From Chitinophaga terrae (ex Kim and Jung 2007) (GTDB lineage: Bacteria > Bacteroidota > Bacteroidia > Chitinophagales > Chitinophagaceae): DNA of 64,000 nucleotides. The translations under genes and the position numbers were made by a program. Below are positions 8,863-17,339 of this stretch, one piece after another; within the stretch, counting starts at the first letter, position 1; each line of letters opens with the position of its first letter. The notes beneath the pieces were generated by a model. That model was given only the letters and a program-made list of their open reading frames with translations. It ran no database searches and was not told the DNA's origin. The stretch lies in contig NZ_FNRL01000006.1 in NCBI RefSeq assembly GCF_900107795.1, forward strand, positions 186,001 through 250,000. The letters are read 5' to 3'.

Positions 8863-9837
8863 ATGGAACAGATTTATACCCCCCCGCCGCCTAAAAATGT
8901 TTTCAACCAACCAAACCTGAAATTCAATGGTAATGGTGGTTCCTACTTCGGAATCCTAATTGTCAACATGTTACTTTGCATAGTAACCCTGGGATTCTAC
9001 TATCCCTGGGCCAAAGCAAAAAAACTGAGCTACCTCTATTCCAACACAGAACTGGACGGTTCTCCTTTCACCTGGAGCGGTACCGGTAAAGAGATCTTCA
9101 AAGGTTTTATCAAAGCGGTTGCCTTATTTGCTGCATTGTTCATTCTTCTGACAGTATTATCACGTACTGCTGGCCCGGTAGTAGCGGCCATTGTTTATTT
9201 CATCGGAATAATAGCCATCGTCCCTTTTGCTATTCACGGATCTAACCGTTACCGCTGGTCACGTACTTCCTGGAGGGGTATCCGCTTCGGTTACCGCGGC
9301 AACAGGAACGAATTCGTTAGCCTGTTCTTTAAGGAATTCTTCCTCACACTGGTGACATTGGGATTCTATGGCGCCTGGATGCTCATGAACCTGCGCAATT
9401 ATATTATCGGGAATATCCGTTTCGGAAGCGGCGAGTTTAAATACAAGGGAAATGGATGGGATTATTTCGTAATGAACCTTAAAGGCTATCTGCTCACCTT
9501 AGTTACGCTGGGTATCTATGGTTTCTGGTGGCAAGCCAATATCTTCCGGTACTTTGTTGATAATACAGAATTACACCACGAAGGCAAAATGTATAAACTT
9601 CGTTCAACCGCGACTGGCGGTCAATTTGCCGGTCTGATCATCTTAAACATGATCATCCTCATATTTACACTTGGTATTGGTTATGCCTGGGTTCAGGTAA
9701 ACGTACTGAAATTCGTTGCCGAGCATGTTGAAATAGACGGAGACATTGACCTGGGAGAACTGAAACAAACAGAAGAAGAATATAAGGACGCCATGGGTGA
9801 TGACATTGCAGGTTTCCTGGATTTAGACATCGTTTAA
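8863..9837 (+). CDS. YjgN family (DUF898) membrane protein
   Basis: A 324-residue inner-membrane protein. The motif TLG[FI]xYxW recurs: VTLGFYYPWAKAKKL, VTLGFYGAWML, VTLGIYGFWWQ and FTLGIGYAWVQ, the hallmark of DUF898 proteins such as E. coli YjgN. Between the repeats lie about seven hydrophobic helices and basic loops. The function of the family is unknown. It is followed after seven bases by an M48 metalloprotease gene, a common pairing that suggests a joint role at the membrane. Start chosen at the ATG at 8863 (MEQIYTPPPP); the open frame extends upstream only to a TTG at 8833 and that extension lacks family features. Confidence 0.88.
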   Translation: MEQIYTPPPPKNVFNQPNLKFNGNGGSYFGILIVNMLLCIVTLGFYYPWAKAKKLSYLYSNTELDGSPFTWSGTGKEIFKGFIKAVALFAALFILLTVLSRTAGPVVAAIVYFIGIIAIVPFAIHGSNRYRWSRTSWRGIRFGYRGNRNEFVSLFFKEFFLTLVTLGFYGAWMLMNLRNYIIGNIRFGSGEFKYKGNGWDYFVMNLKGYLLTLVTLGIYGFWWQANIFRYFVDNTELHHEGKMYKLRSTATGGQFAGLIILNMIILIFTLGIGYAWVQVNVLKFVAEHVEIDGDIDLGELKQTEEEYKDAMGDDIAGFLDLDIV

Positions 9838-9844
9838 TACACTT

Positions 9845-10909
9845 ATGTATCCCGGAAAGTATTATAATGACCAGACATCAGCCCTGACGCAGGTAAACAT
9901 CACTTTGTTTGATACCTACCTGGAGTTTAAGCCAGTTGAAAATATAAAAGCAACAAGACATTCCTGGAACTTCGATGAAATACAGTTCCTGGAGATCAAT
10001 AAAAATTTTGTAAAGCTCATACATTCAACTGATGGCGGCCTGGAGATCCGGGATCCAGAATTTATACAAACATTCAAAAAACTTTATAGCCATACCCGGG
10101 GTACCTCGATTTATTCGATGGTGCTCCGGGGAGGCACCAAAGCAGCCTTTCTCACTGCAGGCATACTATTCGCTATCCTCGTCATTTGCTATTTTTTTGT
10201 TATCCCCTGGGGAGCCGAAAAGATCGCCGGTCAGTTGCCTAAATCTGTAGACCGCGAAGTAGGCCAGGCAGCCAGGGCAGCCCTCGACGAAACCATTGAC
10301 ACGGCGGGCAGCAAGTTACTTACTGAATTCGCGTCAGGCATCAACTGGAAATCTGACGACACACTAAGGTTCTCTGTTGTCAAAAGTGAGGTGGTGAACG
10401 CCTATGCGCTGCCAGGCGGTTACATTGTTGTATACTCCGAGCTCCTGAAAAAGATACAGACCAAAGAAGAACTGGCTGCATTACTGGCACATGAAGTATC
10501 GCATGTTAATCACCGGCACTCTATCCGCAAACTTTGTAAGGACCTCAGCACTTCCATCCTGGTTAATACCATACTGGGAAACATCGGCGCTGTATCCGCC
10601 TCGTTATACTCCAACGCCACAACCATTTATAACCTGCGTTATAGCAGGGAATATGAAAAAGAAGCCGATATAGAAGGATTAGAGTTGCTCAGGACAAACC
10701 ACATTGATCAGAAAGGAATGCTGGACCTGATGAAGATACTTTCCGGCATCGATAAAAAAATTGCAGTTCCTACCTTCCTCAGCACTCACCCGCTTACCGG
10801 TAACCGGATCAACTACCTGGAACAACAGATAAAAGAACATCCTTCCAGTTATACCGATATGCCGGCATTGAACGGACCTTTCAGGGCACTGAAGAAATTA
10901 TACCACTAA
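9845..10909 (+). CDS. M48 family zinc metalloprotease, membrane anchored
   Basis: A 354-residue peptidase. The zinc site is HEVSH at 216-220 and the third ligand is E273 in the EKEAD motif, both typical of M48 (HtpX/Ste24/BepA-like) enzymes. One transmembrane helix lies at about 100-120. The N-terminal 90 residues form a separate domain of the kind found before M48 domains in Bacteroidota and Proteobacteria. It probably trims or clears membrane or envelope proteins. It is in an operon with the DUF898 gene (7-base gap). Its TAA overlaps the stop codon of the convergent symporter gene. Confidence 0.9.
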   Translation: MYPGKYYNDQTSALTQVNITLFDTYLEFKPVENIKATRHSWNFDEIQFLEINKNFVKLIHSTDGGLEIRDPEFIQTFKKLYSHTRGTSIYSMVLRGGTKAAFLTAGILFAILVICYFFVIPWGAEKIAGQLPKSVDREVGQAARAALDETIDTAGSKLLTEFASGINWKSDDTLRFSVVKSEVVNAYALPGGYIVVYSELLKKIQTKEELAALLAHEVSHVNHRHSIRKLCKDLSTSILVNTILGNIGAVSASLYSNATTIYNLRYSREYEKEADIEGLELLRTNHIDQKGMLDLMKILSGIDKKIAVPTFLSTHPLTGNRINYLEQQIKEHPSSYTDMPALNGPFRALKKLYH

Positions 10910-12168
10910 GCCGTTTTGCTGTCGAGCATGATTGAATGTTCGGATGGATGGAATTCATTTTCATTCTTTGCTATTACGATGGTAGCCACCCCATTACCAA
11001 TGATATTTGTAATTGCCCTGGCCTCGCTCATGAATTTATCTACCCCTATCAGGAATGCCAGTCCCTCAACGGGTATTTTATGCAAGGCTGCCAGGGTAGA
11101 CGCCAGTACAATGAAACCGCTGCCCGTAACACCGGCTGCACCTTTGGAAGTAAGCATCAAAATACCGATCACTGTAAGCATTTCTGCTATTTCCAGTTTT
11201 ACATTATATAATTGTGCAATAAAGATCACGGCCATCGACAGGTAAATAGAAGTCCCATCAAGATTGAAAGAATAACCTGTTGGTACTACCAGTCCAACTA
11301 CCGACTTGCTGCAGCCCAATTTTTCCAGCTTCAGCATAATGCTGGGCAGAGCCGATTCTGATGAGGATGTTCCCAACACCAGCAACAACTCTTCCCGGAT
11401 ATAATGCAGGAATTTCCAGATGCTCATTCCATAATACCTGAGAATGCCGCCCAGTAACAGCGCCACGAATAGGAACATGGTCAGATACATGGTTCCCATC
11501 ATTTTTGCCAGCGGCACCAGCGTGTTCAAACCAAATTTTCCAACTGTATAGGCCATTCCGCCGAAGGCGCCGAGCGGCGCCAGGTACATTACGTATTTCA
11601 GGGCTCTAAACACCCATTTAGATACCCAGCTTAATTTTGTTACTACTGCCTGCCGGTATTCCGAAAAACTGACCACTACACCAATCACTATAGCAGCCGC
11701 CAATACCTGCAGGGTGAGATTATGGGCAAAGAAGGCGCCCCAGTCAAAACTGCTTTCAGCATTCCGGGTATATTTTGAAGCGCTTTGCAGGGAGAGGTTC
11801 AGTTTATCTATCTTTCCCGGCTGCAGCAATACTGCCATCACTATGCCCAGGGCCAGGGAAATCGTAGATACTATTTCAAAATAGATCAGGGATTTCACTC
11901 CAATCCTTCCTACTTTTCTCAGGCTATCCATCCCGCATATTCCTAATACGATGGTCAGGAAAATAATAGGCGCAATAAACAGTTTGATGATATCAATAAA
12001 GGTTGTGCCTATTATTTCCATCTTTACGGCAAGCGCCGGCGCACGGACGCCGACACAAACGGCAGCAAGGATCGCTATCAGCACCCAGAAAGAGAGATTG
12101 GTAACCAGCCGGTGGGCGGGCCCCGGACGGTCTTTTTTTGCGGCAATGGTTGATAAATCGTCGAGCAT
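10906..12168 (-). CDS. dicarboxylate/amino acid:cation symporter (DAACS)
   Basis: A 420-residue carrier of the GltP/DctA family. Family features seen are a serine-rich hairpin (LGTSSSESALPS), the substrate site (SFNLDGTSIYLSMAVIFIAQ), the second re-entrant loop (TSKGAAGVTGSGFIVLAST) and the C-terminal DKFMSEARAITNIIGNGVA. It imports glutamate, aspartate or C4-dicarboxylates with sodium or protons. Start chosen at ATG 12168 because it gives normal family length; the frame stays open to a TTG at 12237 and another ATG at 12222, but those add an atypical N-terminus. Its stop overlaps that of the convergent protease gene by 4 bases. Confidence 0.92.
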   Translation of the reverse strand: MLDDLSTIAAKKDRPGPAHRLVTNLSFWVLIAILAAVCVGVRAPALAVKMEIIGTTFIDIIKLFIAPIIFLTIVLGICGMDSLRKVGRIGVKSLIYFEIVSTISLALGIVMAVLLQPGKIDKLNLSLQSASKYTRNAESSFDWGAFFAHNLTLQVLAAAIVIGVVVSFSEYRQAVVTKLSWVSKWVFRALKYVMYLAPLGAFGGMAYTVGKFGLNTLVPLAKMMGTMYLTMFLFVALLLGGILRYYGMSIWKFLHYIREELLLVLGTSSSESALPSIMLKLEKLGCSKSVVGLVVPTGYSFNLDGTSIYLSMAVIFIAQLYNVKLEIAEMLTVIGILMLTSKGAAGVTGSGFIVLASTLAALHKIPVEGLAFLIGVDKFMSEARAITNIIGNGVATIVIAKNENEFHPSEHSIMLDSKTA

Positions 12169-12258
12169 AGAAAATAGCTGGAAATACTTCGGTAAGTAAC
12201 AAAAATTCCCCGGGATTATCATGTTTCTCTTTGTCAAATATCCCTGACAGAAAAACAG

Positions 12259-13485
12259 TTACTTTTTAAGCTGCTCGATCAACGCCTGTATCCCATTTAT
12301 ACCCGGCATTAACAACCGCGCTCTTTCTGCCCATTGCAACGCCTCTTTTCGTGCAGGATCGGCAGCCGGCAAAACCTGTGCAAAGGAGCTTGCAGCTTCG
12401 TATAGCCGGCCTGCCAGGTCCCGGGAATAAATATTCACTATATATTCCCTCTCTTCTTCAAAACCCGGGGTTTTGGTACTATCTTTTTCTCCCCTGAGAA
12501 AGGGGGCCATTATTTCATCGTATCTTCTTTTGTCCTCTTTTTTGATATCAGCCACCGGGATCTCCATGGTGGTTCCTACCCGTTTATAAACGGCTGGTTT
12601 CAGCAACGAATCATTTTTAGTGATTGTGGCATAAGCTATCGTTAGCATGTTCAGATGTGCATGCTGCGCATCATTCAAGGGCTCCAGCTGCCGGACATAT
12701 TCCCGGAGCTGCTCATATTCCGGCAGCCGTTTAGCCGAAACGGCAAAGTCCAGCCCTCTGTCGACCAGCTGGTTATATAAACGGGGTTTGATCTGCGCCC
12801 GGATATCCTGGTTTAAGGAGTTGTAGTTCCTCATTAGTATTTGCAGTGCGGGAGTTTGCAGACCATTTAAATACCGCCCGATAAACAGCAATGCCTCGTC
12901 TGTTCTCAAGCTGTCGGCAGGCCAGGCTTTTACCAACTCGGTAAAGGCATCTGAATTGTCCATATCCAATGCCGCCTTTGCCGCAATAAACTTCCGCAGA
13001 AACGAAAGTTGCCTGTTCCCGTTTTTAAAGGTAGCTTCCAGGTTGCCCAGCTGGTCTTTATCCGCTACTTTGCCAAGCGCTTCATCCGCTATTGCCAGGA
13101 AAGGAGCACTCGCTTTTTCTCCAACTACTTTATGCAGTAAAAACCCGCTGCTGTTTAGGAACAGGAAAGTAGGATAAGCTTTGACATTGAATTGCTTGGC
13201 CAACTCACGCCCCTCTCCTTTTTCCGCATTCAGTTTATAACAAACAAATGCCTTGTTATATTTATCTCCCACCGCCTTCTCTTTAAAAACAGTTGCATCC
13301 ATCAGTTTGCAAGGTCCGCACCAGTCGGTATAGACATCCACAAAAATGGGGCGTTGTTCCTTTTCAGCCAGCGCCACCAGTTCCTGCCAGTTTCCCTGCA
13401 TGAACCGGATGCCTGTCGTTTGCTGCGCCGCTGTTACTACAGTTATCAGGTTTAGCAGGAGCACAGAAAATAATCGCAAATGCAT
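12259..13485 (-). CDS. secreted thioredoxin-fold protein
   Basis: A 408-residue exported protein. A signal peptide covers residues 1-20 (RLFSVLLLNLITVVTAAQ) and a thioredoxin domain follows with the active-site dithiol WCGPC at 55-59 and the cis-proline region VKAYPTFLFL. The last 270 residues are helical, without a recognised domain, and resemble the extensions of other Bacteroidota thioredoxin-family proteins. It probably reduces or isomerises disulfides in the periplasm. Start: ATG 13485; the frame is open further upstream but the signal peptide begins here. The leader contains a small GGCA-TTTA-TGCC hairpin followed by seven T residues, which might act as an attenuator. Confidence 0.85.
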   Translation of the reverse strand: MHLRLFSVLLLNLITVVTAAQQTTGIRFMQGNWQELVALAEKEQRPIFVDVYTDWCGPCKLMDATVFKEKAVGDKYNKAFVCYKLNAEKGEGRELAKQFNVKAYPTFLFLNSSGFLLHKVVGEKASAPFLAIADEALGKVADKDQLGNLEATFKNGNRQLSFLRKFIAAKAALDMDNSDAFTELVKAWPADSLRTDEALLFIGRYLNGLQTPALQILMRNYNSLNQDIRAQIKPRLYNQLVDRGLDFAVSAKRLPEYEQLREYVRQLEPLNDAQHAHLNMLTIAYATITKNDSLLKPAVYKRVGTTMEIPVADIKKEDKRRYDEIMAPFLRGEKDSTKTPGFEEEREYIVNIYSRDLAGRLYEAASSFAQVLPAADPARKEALQWAERARLLMPGINGIQALIEQLKK

Positions 13486-13581
13486 AATCCAGTCGTTGAT
13501 TGTTTGAAAAAATAAGAAAAAAAGGCATAAATGCCCCCTTAATTTGTCTTTTCCTCCCTCAGGAGAAGGCGCGGTATCCGC

Positions 13582-13589
13582 TACTTTTG
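13582..13589 (+). promoter_or_regulatory. -7 promoter box TACTTTTG
   Basis: This is a full match to the Bacteroidota TAnnTTTG -7 element, 18 bases before the ATG of the DUF1569 gene, giving a leader of about 12 bases. No convincing -33 TTTG is seen. Confidence 0.5.
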
Positions 13590-13607
13590 CAATAAAGTAC
13601 CCACACA

Positions 13608-14053
13608 ATGAAAACGATGCTTGATAAAGCTACTCGTGACAAAATTATCCAGAGGATACATTCATTAAATGAAAACTGCGTTGCGCAGTGGGGCAAAATG
13701 AATGTTTACCAGATGTTGAAACACTGTAGTTTATGGGAAGAGATGGTATTGGGCAGACAGCAGTATAAACAGTCGTTCATCGGAAAATATTTGGCCGTTC
13801 CGCCCTGAAATCGGTATTGAAAGACGACAGTCCCCTGCGGCGTAATACCCCTACCGCGCCGGGACTTGCCATAAAAGAAACCAACGGCAATGTCGCAAAC
13901 CAGAAAGCAACCTGGATCTCTTTGTTAAGGGAGTATGAGCAATTTCCTGAATACCAGTTCATCCATCCTTTCTTTGGAAAAATGACCAGGGAGCAGATTG
14001 GGCGCATGGCATTCAAGCATGCAGATCATCACCTGCGTCAATTTGGCTGCTAA
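13608..14053 (+). pseudogene. DUF1569 (DinB-like) gene with a one-base frameshift
   Basis: The gene is broken into two frames. Residues 1-66 (from MKTMLDKATRDKIIQRIHSL to IGKYLAVPP) end at a stop at 13806-13808, while the rest of the DUF1569 protein continues in the next frame from about 13788 (IFGRSALKSVLKDDSPLRRN to ADHHLRQFGC, stop 14051-14053). Adding one A to the A run at 13784-13787 would restore a complete protein of about 148 residues. The metal-site-like histidines of the family (MLKHC near the start, HADHH near the end) are both present. It could be a true pseudogene or a sequencing error in a homopolymer. The family is DinB-related with unknown function. Confidence 0.8.
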
Positions 14054-14054
14054 C

Positions 14055-14273
14055 TTAATCTTTTATTACGGTGAACCCCGTCCGGAAGCCCTTCATTTCC
14101 CGCCACACAGTGTCCAGCAATGGCAGCTTAGGTTTGCCCGTAGCGGGCGGATAAGCGATGTAAAAGCGGTGCGCTGCGTCCTGCTGGTCCAGTACAATAC
14201 GCGCCGCTGTTTGGCCCATTGTATTGGTGGCAAATAGGGTACAGGCAAATGCAACAGCAATTTTATGAAGCAT
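14055..14273 (-). CDS. small secreted hypothetical protein
   Basis: A 72-residue protein of no recognised family. It has a clear signal peptide (LHKIAVAFACTLFATNTMG, cleavage near Q21) and a mature part of about 50 residues. It lies 20 bases after the lipoprotein gene at 14294-14953 on the same strand, so the two are probably co-transcribed. It ends 1 base from the stop of the convergent DUF1569 gene. The signal peptide and position make it likely to be real, but no function can be given. Confidence 0.6.
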   Translation of the reverse strand: MLHKIAVAFACTLFATNTMGQTAARIVLDQQDAAHRFYIAYPPATGKPKLPLLDTVWREMKGFRTGFTVIKD

Positions 14274-14293
14274 AGTGATTGAATTATGGAATG

Positions 14294-14953
14294 TTAATCC
14301 ATAATTTCAAATTTATCATATTCCTGGTATATTTTATCCAGCTTCCCATTTTTGAAATAAAGGGAGATAGAATACCTTTCCCTGCTATTGTCAAAAAAGA
14401 CGAAATACCATCTTTCGTAGGTTTCCATTTTAGGATCATATCCCTTGGAAAGATCCTTTGCTCCCAATCCAATAGAGTAATTATCGAGGATCTTCGAGGT
14501 TTTGATAGCTTTAAGCCGTGCATAGAGTTGGTTCAATGGCAGTTCGTTGTGCAGCGCGACGGCTGAAGACAAAGCGGCTGGCCATTGCGGAACGGGTTTC
14601 AACATTGCGCTGCCTGAGTCGATGTACGATACTTTCTCTTTCCCGAATCCTATTGCAATGCGTTGCGGATAGACAACATTATTCATTTCGAGGCTGATAC
14701 CGCTATAAAGGGTCATTCTTTCCCCAATCTCATCCAGCGAACTGAATTTATATTGTCCTACTACTTCAAGTCCGCTAAGGTCCTTTACCTGGCTAAGCGC
14801 CTGCACCTGGGCATATACTTCGGCGCCGGTACTTCCTATTTTAATGCCCCAACGTTCACCTTTGGTGATGGTTTCACGTTTATGGTCATTGTCTTTTTTT
14901 GTACAGGAGGCAAGAAGTAATGCTGCAGCGGTAATAAGAAGTAATCTTTTCAT
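14294..14953 (-). CDS. hypothetical lipoprotein
   Basis: A 219-residue predicted lipoprotein with signal peptide and lipobox LASC (Cys17). Charged residues follow the cysteine (TKKDNDHKRE). The mature part is mixed alpha/beta with no family I recognise. The motif GIKIGSTGAEVYAQVQ resembles the start of SmpA/BamE-like or similar small envelope domains, but the match is too weak to name. It is probably co-transcribed with the small secreted protein downstream. Confidence 0.7.
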   Translation of the reverse strand: MKRLLLITAAALLLASCTKKDNDHKRETITKGERWGIKIGSTGAEVYAQVQALSQVKDLSGLEVVGQYKFSSLDEIGERMTLYSGISLEMNNVVYPQRIAIGFGKEKVSYIDSGSAMLKPVPQWPAALSSAVALHNELPLNQLYARLKAIKTSKILDNYSIGLGAKDLSKGYDPKMETYERWYFVFFDNSRERYSISLYFKNGKLDKIYQEYDKFEIMD

Positions 14954-15053
14954 GATGCGGGAAGAAGATGTTTTGATTGATAATTTTCGACAGTACGGTT
15001 ATTAAACGATCAGGCAAGGGATTTGTTACAGGCAGCTTCTCCCTCATTTCCTG

Positions 15054-15761
15054 CTAGCCCATTGTATGTACAATAAGTCCAATATGCGTAAAGAAATTCA
15101 AAGCGCCAAACAACAGCCAAACATATCCTGTGAGCATCAGAAGTGTATAAACCAGTTTGTGCAACCCGCTAAGCCTGTCTTCGTCCGCCATCCATTGTTT
15201 TAAACTAAATGGAACCAGAACCGCCGACAGCCCTACCAGCGCATAGATAATAGAAATAAACGAGGCTTCCAGCATAGGGTAAGCTGCAAACCGGCCGGAT
15301 ATCGGTTCTTCCTTAGGTGCGGCAAATAATTGGAAGGTAACCCCCGCAACCCCGATCCCGATAAGGGCCATACCTACGCCGTAAAACAGGTAGCGGGTCT
15401 GGTAAAGGTCGCCCGCCACTTCCTGCAGTGTATATCCTCCATGTTTCCGGTATTGATAGAAATAGTAAGACAGCCCGAGTAATATTACTCCAAGTGCCAG
15501 GCTTGGCTCTCCGAATATGATATTATCAAACGGGAAATATTTGGCCATAGGCCAGGTTAGCGTCATGTGCAGTCCTGTAGGGAACAGGATAAGCGCAAGA
15601 ATGGCGAGATTAATACTGGCGCCCAAAGGCCGGAATCCCTGGCCTTCGTATAAACTACGCCCGATCTGGGCGATCGACAACAAGGCGGCGCCTGCGGCAA
15701 CCGACATGATAGTATTGTAGGTAGGCATTTGCGTCCAGTCTATGATCAGTTTATCTGGCAT
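15054..15761 (-). CDS. DUF981-like multi-pass membrane protein
   Basis: A 235-residue inner-membrane protein with six or seven hydrophobic helices. The segment FPTGLHMTLTWPMAKYFPFD followed by NIIFGEPSLALGVILLGLSY resembles the conserved core of DUF981 proteins (GLHxxLTWP, then FGEP). The family function is unknown. It is a single gene with flanking gaps; TTAGTTTG about 25 bases upstream is a near match to a -7 box. Confidence 0.7.
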   Translation of the reverse strand: MPDKLIIDWTQMPTYNTIMSVAAGAALLSIAQIGRSLYEGQGFRPLGASINLAILALILFPTGLHMTLTWPMAKYFPFDNIIFGEPSLALGVILLGLSYYFYQYRKHGGYTLQEVAGDLYQTRYLFYGVGMALIGIGVAGVTFQLFAAPKEEPISGRFAAYPMLEASFISIIYALVGLSAVLVPFSLKQWMADEDRLSGLHKLVYTLLMLTGYVWLLFGALNFFTHIGLIVHTMG

Positions 15762-15946
15762 AAAAAATAGTTTCAGGTGTTGATATATCTTACAAACTAA
15801 GCTGCCTGATGGTTTATCACTTCCGGTTAAAATATTCTTCTTTGGGTTAAACTTGAGTGGATTGGCAGAGAAGACACTGCCTAACGGGTAAAGGCATACG
15901 GAATTTGTGAAATTGTTTTTTCTACATATTCCGGGGGCTAACCATT
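15762..15946. other. intergenic spacer with no clear feature
   Basis: This 185-base gap between two minus-strand genes contains the probable promoter of the DUF981-like gene. No open frame, hairpin or repeat worth naming was seen. Confidence 0.4.
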
Positions 15947-16387
15947 TTAAAACAATACGTAGGAATCCAATACCGTCCAGCTGCCTTCCGCAATTTCGGC
16001 GTCCAGCTCCTGGTAATCCCAGCCGCAGTAACCAATAAATATTTTAATGTCTTTATCGGTCATGGTACCGGTATTCAGGGAATGCATGGCGGTTTTAAAA
16101 TCTCCTCCCACGAAGATATCGCCTGTTACCGGCTCACCCCCGGCAATGACATCGCCCCGGCGATGAATGAAATAAAGATGATCGTGGTCTACCGGCCCTC
16201 CTTCCAGGAGTGGAAAGGGAATACTTTCGCGAAACTCTACCAGCTCGTTGATCTTTCGGGGAAACGGCCTGTTCACCACGAAACCCATGGCTCCTTTCTC
16301 ATTGTATTCTGTAATGAAGATAACGGTGTTCGCGAAGTAGGTATCCTCCAGCAAGGACGTACTTTTTATAAATAAGCCTGCATTCAT
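15947..16387 (-). CDS. YqgE/AlgH family protein
   Basis: A 146-residue protein of the YqgE/AlgH (DUF179) family. Conserved features are FANTVIFITEYNEKGAMGFV near the start, GGPVDHDHLYFIH in the middle and IFIGYCGWDYQELDAEIAEG near the end. The protein is about 40 residues shorter than the usual 185. A TAGTTTTG box (16400-16393, minus) is so close that the mRNA would start at the ATG itself, so either the gene is leaderless or the box is not used. The family's molecular function is not established. Confidence 0.85.
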   Translation of the reverse strand: MNAGLFIKSTSLLEDTYFANTVIFITEYNEKGAMGFVVNRPFPRKINELVEFRESIPFPLLEGGPVDHDHLYFIHRRGDVIAGGEPVTGDIFVGGDFKTAMHSLNTGTMTDKDIKIFIGYCGWDYQELDAEIAEGSWTVLDSYVLF

Positions 16388-16480
16388 GGCGGCAAAACTA
16401 AGAAATAGGGCTGACTAACAGGTAAGATGACAACGAGATTGCCATTATCTGCCTGTTTAGCCGGCCCCGTTATTTCCTGT

Positions 16481-17248
16481 TTACAGGTGAAGTCCGCCGG
16501 AGGCTTCTATGCGTTGGGCTGTGACCCAGGCGCCGGCCGGAGAGCAGAGGAAAGCTACAATACCGCCGATATCTTCCGGCCTGCCCAGGCGTGGGATCGC
16601 TGTCTGGGCGATGATGTGCTGCTGCATTTCAGGACTGCTTTTCAGCCGTCCGCCGCTGAAGTCGGTAGGTATTGCTCCCGGCGCTACCACGTTAACGTTG
16701 ATACCGCGGGGGCCTAGTTCTTTTGCCAGGTATTTTGTCAATACCTCGATCGCGCCTTTCATAGAAGCATAAGCGCCTGAACCGGGGTAAGTAATGCGCG
16801 TTAAGCCGGATGAAAGATTAACAATACCGCCGTTATCGTTTAAGAACGGGATTAGCTGTTGTGTGAGGAAGAATACTCCTTTAAAGTGCATATTCATCAA
16901 AGCATCGAATTGCTCTTCGGTGGTAGCTGCGAAGGAAGGGATCTGGAAATTTGCGCCGGCGTTGTTTACCAGGTGATCAAATCCTTTCGATTCGAATTTG
17001 CTTTGAAGCAAATCGGTGAATGCTGCCACAAAACCGCTGAAAGAACCGGTATCGCCAACATTCAATTGCAGTGCTGCTGCTTTAACGCCTGTGTCTTCAA
17101 GCGTTCTGACCACTTCAAGCGCTTCATCTTTTTTACTTTGATAGGTAAGTACGACATCATGACCGTTTGTTGCCAGTTTAAGGGCCATATCTTTGCCCAA
17201 TCCTCTGCTTCCACCTGTTACCAGGGCTATTTTATTACGCTGTACCAT
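16481..17248 (-). CDS. short-chain dehydrogenase/reductase
   Basis: A 255-residue classical SDR. The cofactor motif TGGSRGLG is at 11-18, the structural NNAG at 95-98, the catalytic serine at 146-147 (NLSSG) and the active-site Y160-x3-K164 (YASMK). The NADP preference is suggested by SRG after the first glycines. The start is taken at ATG 17248 (MVQRNKIALVTGG); an upstream extension to 17272 is unlike the family. The gene lies 91 bases downstream of an AraC regulator on the same strand, with a palindrome in the gap, so the regulator probably controls it. Substrate unknown. Confidence 0.92.
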   Translation of the reverse strand: MVQRNKIALVTGGSRGLGKDMALKLATNGHDVVLTYQSKKDEALEVVRTLEDTGVKAAALQLNVGDTGSFSGFVAAFTDLLQSKFESKGFDHLVNNAGANFQIPSFAATTEEQFDALMNMHFKGVFFLTQQLIPFLNDNGGIVNLSSGLTRITYPGSGAYASMKGAIEVLTKYLAKELGPRGINVNVVAPGAIPTDFSGGRLKSSPEMQQHIIAQTAIPRLGRPEDIGGIVAFLCSPAGAWVTAQRIEASGGLHL

Positions 17249-17284
17249 AAGATAAAAAATTTGATGCAGCAAAGTTCCGTCATT

Positions 17285-17299
17285 CGCCCGCAGCGGGCG
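17285..17299. promoter_or_regulatory. GC-rich palindrome upstream of the SDR gene
   Basis: CGCCCG-CAG-CGGGCG is a perfect 6-base inverted repeat in the 91-base gap between the AraC and SDR genes. No T run follows on either strand, so it is not a standard terminator. It lies about 20 bases before a near-consensus -7 sequence (GAACTTTG) of the SDR gene, and could be an operator. Confidence 0.35.
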
Positions 17300-17339
17300 T
17301 TGTAAATCCCAAACCGATATTTACGAAAATCAAACCTGG

